Part shown: piece by piece, positions 5,121 to 8,542 of the stretch | How the letters are laid out: every line of letters begins with the position of its first letter | How positions within the stretch are numbered: the first letter of the stretch is position 1 | Program-made: the position numbers and the translations under genes | Source of the DNA: an uncultured Lachnospiraceae bacterium | GTDB taxonomy: Bacteria > Bacillota > Clostridia > Lachnospirales > Lachnospiraceae | NCBI GenBank assembly: GCA_900555195.1 | Contig: USKC01000120.1 | Location: forward strand, 1-8,542 | Length of the DNA stretch: 8,542 nucleotides | Direction of reading: 5' to 3' | The notes under the pieces: model-generated | What the model was told of the DNA's origin: nothing | The model's database searches: none | Seen by the model: the letters and a program-made list of their open reading frames with translations, nothing else

Positions 5121-6578
5121 ATGAAGACGAGAAATCTCACCCTCATGACCGATCTGTATGAACTGACCATGATGCAGGGCTATTTTAAAAATATGGATCG
5201 GAATGAAACAGTTATCTTCGACGCCTTTTACCGGAATAATCCCATGGAATCCGGTTACGCCATATGCGCAGGGCTCCAGCAGGTAATTGAATATATTGAG
5301 AATCTGCATTTTGAAGAAGATGAATTGGCGTACCTAAGAAGCCTGGGAATCTTTGAAGACGCTTTTCTGGATTATCTGAAGGATTTCCGTTTTTCCGGGG
5401 ATGTGTATGCGATTCCGGAGGGAAGCGTGATGTTCCCAAGGGAACCCATGGTAAAGGTCATCGCCCCCATCATGGAAGCGCAGCTGATCGAAACTGCCAT
5501 CCTGAACCTCATCAATCATCAGAGCCTGATCGCCACCAAGACCTCCCGCGTATGCTATGCTGCGAGAGGGGACGGCATCATGGAATTCGGCCTGCGGCGG
5601 GCCCAGGGGCCGGATGCGGGCATCTACGGCGCAAGGGCGGCTATGATCGGCGGCTGCATCGGTACCAGCAACGTGCTGGCCGGACAGCTTTTTGATGTTC
5701 CCGTCAAGGGCACCCATGCGCACAGCTGGATCATGAGCTTCCCGGATGAATATACCGCATTTAAAACGTATGCGAATATGTACCCTTCTGCCTGCATCCT
5801 TCTGGTGGACACCTATGACACGCTTAAATCCGGCGTTCCCAACGCCATCCGCGTCTTTACGGAAATGCGGGAAGCAGGCGTTCCCCTTTCTTATTATGGA
5901 ATCCGCTTAGACAGCGGGGATCTGGCATATCTGTCCAAGAAAGCCAGAAAGATGCTGGATGAAGCAGGTTTCCCTGACGCTGTCATCTCCGCATCCAACG
6001 ATCTGGATGAATATCTGATCGACAGCCTGAAGGCGCAGGGATGTACGGTCACTTCCTGGGGCGTTGGTACGCATATGATTACCTCCAAGAACTGGCCTTC
6101 TTTCGGCGGCGTCTATAAACTGGCTGCCATCATGGATGAAAACGGCAATTTCGTCCCCAAAATCAAGCTTTCCGAAAACAGCGAGAAGATTACGAACCCG
6201 GGCAACAAGGTCATCTACCGCATCTATGAAAAGGAAAGCGGCAAGATCAAGGCTGACCTGATCGCGCTGGCGGACGAAACCTTCCATGAAGATCAGCCCC
6301 TGCTTCTGTTTGATCCGCTGGAGCCCTGGAAGAAAACCCTGCTGGCTGCCGGCAGTTATACCATTCGTGAACTGATGGTTCCCGTTTTCCTGAAAGGGAA
6401 GCGGGTCTATACCTCTCCCAGCGTGATGCAGATCCGGGAATACTGTAAGAAAGAACTGGACACCCTCTGGGATGAAACCAGGCGTCTTGTCAATCCGCAT
6501 CAGGTATATGTGGACCTCTCCCAGAAGCTGTATGATACCAGGATCAGGTTGCTCGATCAGATGGGGCAGGTACACTGA
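5121..6578 (+). CDS. pncB: Nicotinate phosphoribosyltransferase
   Basis: This cytosolic enzyme joins nicotinate to PRPP, with ATP hydrolysis, to give nicotinate mononucleotide, the entry step of the Preiss-Handler NAD salvage route. The 485-residue protein has normal family length. Visible family features are the N-terminal LTLMTDLYELTMMQGYF (6-22), FDAFYRNNP (33-41), the segment FGLRRAQGPDAG (156-167), GTHAHSW (197-203), which contains the histidine phosphorylated in the catalytic cycle, IRLDSGDL (261-268) and WGVGTHMITS (313-322), the last two shaping the phosphoribosyl site. The ATG at 5121 follows GAAGGAG (5109-5115) at 5 bases; an in-frame TTG at 5082 lacks an SD and is rejected. degV begins 35 bases downstream on the same strand, so they are probably co-transcribed. 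No other NAD gene is nearby. The leader inverted repeat 5080-5092 might bind a niacin-responsive repressor, which is inference only. Confidence 0.96.
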   Translation: MKTRNLTLMTDLYELTMMQGYFKNMDRNETVIFDAFYRNNPMESGYAICAGLQQVIEYIENLHFEEDELAYLRSLGIFEDAFLDYLKDFRFSGDVYAIPEGSVMFPREPMVKVIAPIMEAQLIETAILNLINHQSLIATKTSRVCYAARGDGIMEFGLRRAQGPDAGIYGARAAMIGGCIGTSNVLAGQLFDVPVKGTHAHSWIMSFPDEYTAFKTYANMYPSACILLVDTYDTLKSGVPNAIRVFTEMREAGVPLSYYGIRLDSGDLAYLSKKARKMLDEAGFPDAVISASNDLDEYLIDSLKAQGCTVTSWGVGTHMITSKNWPSFGGVYKLAAIMDENGNFVPKIKLSENSEKITNPGNKVIYRIYEKESGKIKADLIALADETFHEDQPLLLFDPLEPWKKTLLAAGSYTIRELMVPVFLKGKRVYTSPSVMQIREYCKKELDTLWDETRRLVNPHQVYVDLSQKLYDTRIRLLDQMGQVH

Positions 6579-6613
6579 GCGTTAATTGAACTTATCTTAT
6601 ATGGAGGACTTTT

Positions 6614-7495
6614 ATGTTAAAAATTATTACCGATTCCGCTTCCGACCTGTCGGAAGAGCTCATCAGCAGGTATGCGCTCCATGTTATCCCCACTCCCGTG
6701 GTGATTGAGGAGAAAGATTATTTCGACGGACAAACCATTCACACCAAAGAATTTTATAATATTCTGGATGACACCAGCAAGGATGTGCGCACCTATCACA
6801 TCAATCCTGCCATGTTTGAAGAGGCGTTCCGTCCTTATGCGGAACGCGGAGACAGCGTCCTCTATCTTTGCTTTTCCACGGGAATCGCAGGCACCTACAA
6901 TGCCGCCAATATCGCGCGCAACAACATTCTGGAAGATTTCCCTGATTTTGATCTGACCATTTTCGATACCAAATGCGCCTCCGCCGGGTTTGGCCTTCTG
7001 GTACGCAAGCTGCTCACCATGCAGGAACACGGCGCTTCCAAGGAACTGCTCCTGGAAGCTGCGGATTTCTATCGTTCCCATATCCATCATGTGTTCACCG
7101 TCAATACGTTGGCCTACCTCATCAAGGGCGGGCGCCTTTCCCGCTTCAAAGGCGGAATTGCTGAAACGCTGGATATGAAACCCATTCTGATCGTGGATAA
7201 GAACGGTTCCCTGCAGGTGCTCAAAACCGTGCGCGGGCGCAAAAAATCCCTGAAGGCTCTGGCTGACTACGCTGCGGAACACTGTGTGGAACCGCAGAAG
7301 CAGCTTTTCTCCGTCTGCCACGGTGAGGATCCGGAATCCATGCAGTTCGTCATCGATATTCTGAAGGACAAGCTTCACCCGGCCGACATCATGGTGTCCA
7401 TCGTCGGATGCGCCATCGGCGCGCACACCGGACGCGGCATCATCGGCGTCTGCTTCCTGGATGCCTCTGAAGAAAAATATCAGGATTATCTGTAA
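6614..7495 (+). CDS. DegV family fatty-acid-binding protein
   Basis: DegV/FakB proteins hold a fatty acid so that the kinase FakA can phosphorylate its carboxyl group for phospholipid synthesis. The 293-residue length is typical. Motifs seen are ITDSASDL (5-12), STGIAGTYN (88-96, the usual S-x-x-S/A-G-T-Y region near the carboxylate), FDTKCASAG (117-125), IKGGRLS (170-176), MKPIL (188-192) and HTGRGIIG (271-278). The last is H-x-G-P-G in well-studied FakB proteins, so proline is replaced by arginine here. The ATG follows GGAGG (6603-6607) at 6 bases. It lies 35 bases after pncB with no terminator between, and a strong hairpin ends the unit. The link to pncB is probably only shared transcription. 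No FakA gene is in the window. Which acid it binds cannot be told. Confidence 0.94.
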   Translation: MLKIITDSASDLSEELISRYALHVIPTPVVIEEKDYFDGQTIHTKEFYNILDDTSKDVRTYHINPAMFEEAFRPYAERGDSVLYLCFSTGIAGTYNAANIARNNILEDFPDFDLTIFDTKCASAGFGLLVRKLLTMQEHGASKELLLEAADFYRSHIHHVFTVNTLAYLIKGGRLSRFKGGIAETLDMKPILIVDKNGSLQVLKTVRGRKKSLKALADYAAEHCVEPQKQLFSVCHGEDPESMQFVIDILKDKLHPADIMVSIVGCAIGAHTGRGIIGVCFLDASEEKYQDYL

Positions 7496-7581
7496 GAGCT
7501 CCTGTTTATCCGCCTTTCGTTTCTGTGTTCCGGACAGTTTCCGCTGTTTCCGGATACACATCGTCAACAGGCACCATTCAC

Positions 7582-7636
7582 AAACGGCACAAATGCCGCC
7601 GGCGTTCTTAACGCCTGGCTGCATTTGTGCCGTTTT
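7582..7636 (+). terminator. Strong intrinsic terminator after degV (possibly bidirectional)
   Basis: AAACGGCACAAATGC (7582-7596) pairs perfectly over 15 bases with GCATTTGTGCCGTTT (7621-7635). Inside is a second stem, GGCGTT/AACGCC (7601-7606 and 7610-7615), with a 3-base loop. The + strand continues TTTTCTGATCTTT, a fair T-tract. On the - strand the stem is followed by GTTTG, so it may also stop transcripts from the convergent gene at 7690-8097. Confidence 0.85.
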
Positions 7637-7689
7637 CTGATCTTTATGCCTGCTAGAGATTCATACCTGATTTCAGTCTCATGCCCGAT

Positions 7690-8097
7690 TTACTGCTCCA
7701 TCTGCCTTCCCAAAAATCCCGCTGCGGACAGAACAAGCTTCTGTTCCACCTCTCCCATCTTCCCTTTCGGATCGTTGTTCAGAAGAATGGCCGCTCCGAT
7801 CACATCCCCTTCGCAGATGATGGGGCTGATCACTTCATTGACGTATTCCAGGTCTCCTTCCTCCGACACCTGAATGAATGCCCGGTCCCCCTTGGAAGCA
7901 GTGATATTTTCCCGGTTTCCAATCGCTTCCTCCAGCTGTCTGCTGATGCCTTTCGCCAGAATCGCAGCAAAGAGGTTATGCGTATTCTCGAACTCTTCGG
8001 TAGCAACATCCTCATAACCGCCTTGATTCAGCGTCGTGAAGGCATACGAAAGCATATAGTATATGTTTTTTATGAAGATGCTCTTATCCTTAATCAT
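7690..8097 (-). pseudogene. In-frame chimera: McrC N-terminus joined to SpoVT C-terminus
   Basis: The ORF encodes 135 residues. Residues 1-50 read like the start of McrC, the nuclease subunit of the McrBC 5-methylcytosine restriction system: KNIYYMLSYAF (10-20), then Y-E-D-V-A-T-E-E-F-E-N and L-F-A-A-I-L-A-K-G. From ~51 to 135 it reads like the C-terminal GAF half of stage V sporulation protein T: V-I-S-P-I-I-C-E-G-D-V-I-G (89-101), KMGEVEQKL (113-121) and the terminal GFLGRQMEQ. The join lies at ISRQL (codons 7947-7933), which fits both families. The McrC PD-(D/E)xK nuclease and the SpoVT AbrB-like DNA-binding domain are both missing. By hand count GC is about 40% in the McrC codons and about 53% in the first 40 codons after the join. 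ATG 8097 overlaps the mcrB stop (ATGA). Neither function should survive. An assembly chimera is the main alternative. Confidence 0.8.
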
Positions 8098-8542
8098 TGA
8101 AACACACCTTGCAAGATATTCTCCCAACGCTGGAGCTTGTTGGCGTCGTCGAACCAGTATTCACTGAGCATCGGAAGAATGTCATAGTCGACGATGGAGT
8201 GTAGCCACTCCTCGGTGCAAACATCCCTTCCGCAGAAATAGCTGTGGCCTATGCAGAATCCTTTACCCAGCGACTTATCAAGAGAGATTTCACGGTTCAG
8301 ATCCTTCACCTTGTCAACAAGTTCATTCAGCGTCTCGTTGTTAAGACCGTTCTGGTAATGAATGAACCCCTCGGAATCAAAGCCCGGTTCCACTTCAAAG
8401 AAGCTGAAGCGGCGACGTAGCGCATAGTCGATCATAGCGAGGCTGCGGTCTGCTGTGTTCATCATGCCGATGATGTAGAGGTTCTTCGGTACGGAGAATG
8501 AGAGCCCATTATAGGCAAGAGTCGCTTTTGTGCCTCTATAGT
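8094..8542 (-). CDS. mcrB: McrB-type AAA+ GTPase, C-terminal part (5' end outside window)
   Basis: The frame is open to the right edge, so only about the last 149 codons are present. McrB is the GTP-driven motor and methyl-DNA-binding subunit of the McrBC type IV restriction enzyme, which needs McrC to cut. Visible features are K-N-L-Y-I-I-G followed by MMNTADRS, the sensor/signature region of the McrB AAA+ domain, then ALRRRF, which carries the arginine residues expected near the neighbouring subunit's nucleotide. A lid-like C-terminal segment follows, with G-K-G-F-C-I-G-H-S-Y-F and W-x-x-I-V-x-Y-D-I-L-P-M-L-x-E-Y-W-F. Walker A, Walker B and the N-terminal DNA-binding domain lie outside the window. 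The stop TGA overlaps the mcrC ATG by 4 bases, the usual coupled arrangement. With mcrC broken, this subunit would lack its nuclease. Confidence 0.88.
   Translation of the reverse strand, partial: YRGTKATLAYNGLSFSVPKNLYIIGMMNTADRSLAMIDYALRRRFSFFEVEPGFDSEGFIHYQNGLNNETLNELVDKVKDLNREISLDKSLGKGFCIGHSYFCGRDVCTEEWLHSIVDYDILPMLSEYWFDDANKLQRWENILQGVFQ

Noticed and set aside
5907..6575. 222-codon open frame on the - strand
   Set aside because: It is the antisense of pncB, without start signals.
6617..7624. 335-codon open frame on the - strand opposite degV
   Set aside because: It is the antisense of degV and runs through the terminator; it has no SD and low-complexity composition, whereas degV has clear family motifs.

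Overview
The window looks like chromosomal DNA of a spore-forming Clostridia, most likely a Lachnospiraceae member. The support is a DUF4250 protein, a short ferredoxin-ASKHA (DUF4445) protein, Gram-positive style SD sequences, frequent TTG starts, moderate GC and a SpoVT remnant. Genus cannot be resolved by reading alone. I see no tRNA, rRNA, CRISPR array or transposase.

Layout. Positions 1-105 hold copy A of an intergenic repeat; 106-239 is featureless GC-rich spacer. A promoter at about 240-268 drives a two-gene unit on the + strand: a 57-aa DUF4250 protein and a [2Fe-2S]/ASKHA protein of the corrinoid-reductive-activator type, which starts inside the end of the first gene. Convergent to it on the - strand (2002-3405) is a membrane protein that joins an ECF-transporter S-component-like module to a diguanylate cyclase (GGDEF) domain. 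It has a near-consensus promoter and a TTG start with a strong SD. Between its promoter and the next gene lies a decayed leucine-rich-repeat fragment (3519-3809, - strand). A membrane-anchored polysaccharide deacetylase follows on the + strand (3858-4568).

The 552-base gap 4569-5120 carries repeat copies B and C as two arms of a ~205-bp imperfect palindrome (4681-4885), then the pncB promoter. Positions 4569-4680 and 4886-5010 hold nothing else that I recognise. The NAD-salvage gene pncB and a degV-family fatty-acid-binding gene follow as a likely operon, ended by a very strong hairpin terminator (7582-7636).

The right end, on the - strand, holds the 3' part of mcrB, then an mcrC start overlapping mcrB by ATGA. 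After about 50-55 codons that reading frame passes in frame into the C-terminal half of the sporulation regulator SpoVT. The result is a chimeric ORF with no McrC nuclease domain and no SpoVT DNA-binding domain. It points to a deletion or insertion at a short shared sequence, or to an assembly chimera, and is the most striking anomaly here.

The genes do not form one pathway. The window is mostly housekeeping islands separated by repeat-rich or decayed spacers, with a defence-gene scar at the right edge. I did not find a complete new multi-gene system. The best candidates for something undescribed are the ECF-S/GGDEF receptor and the palindromic repeat family.
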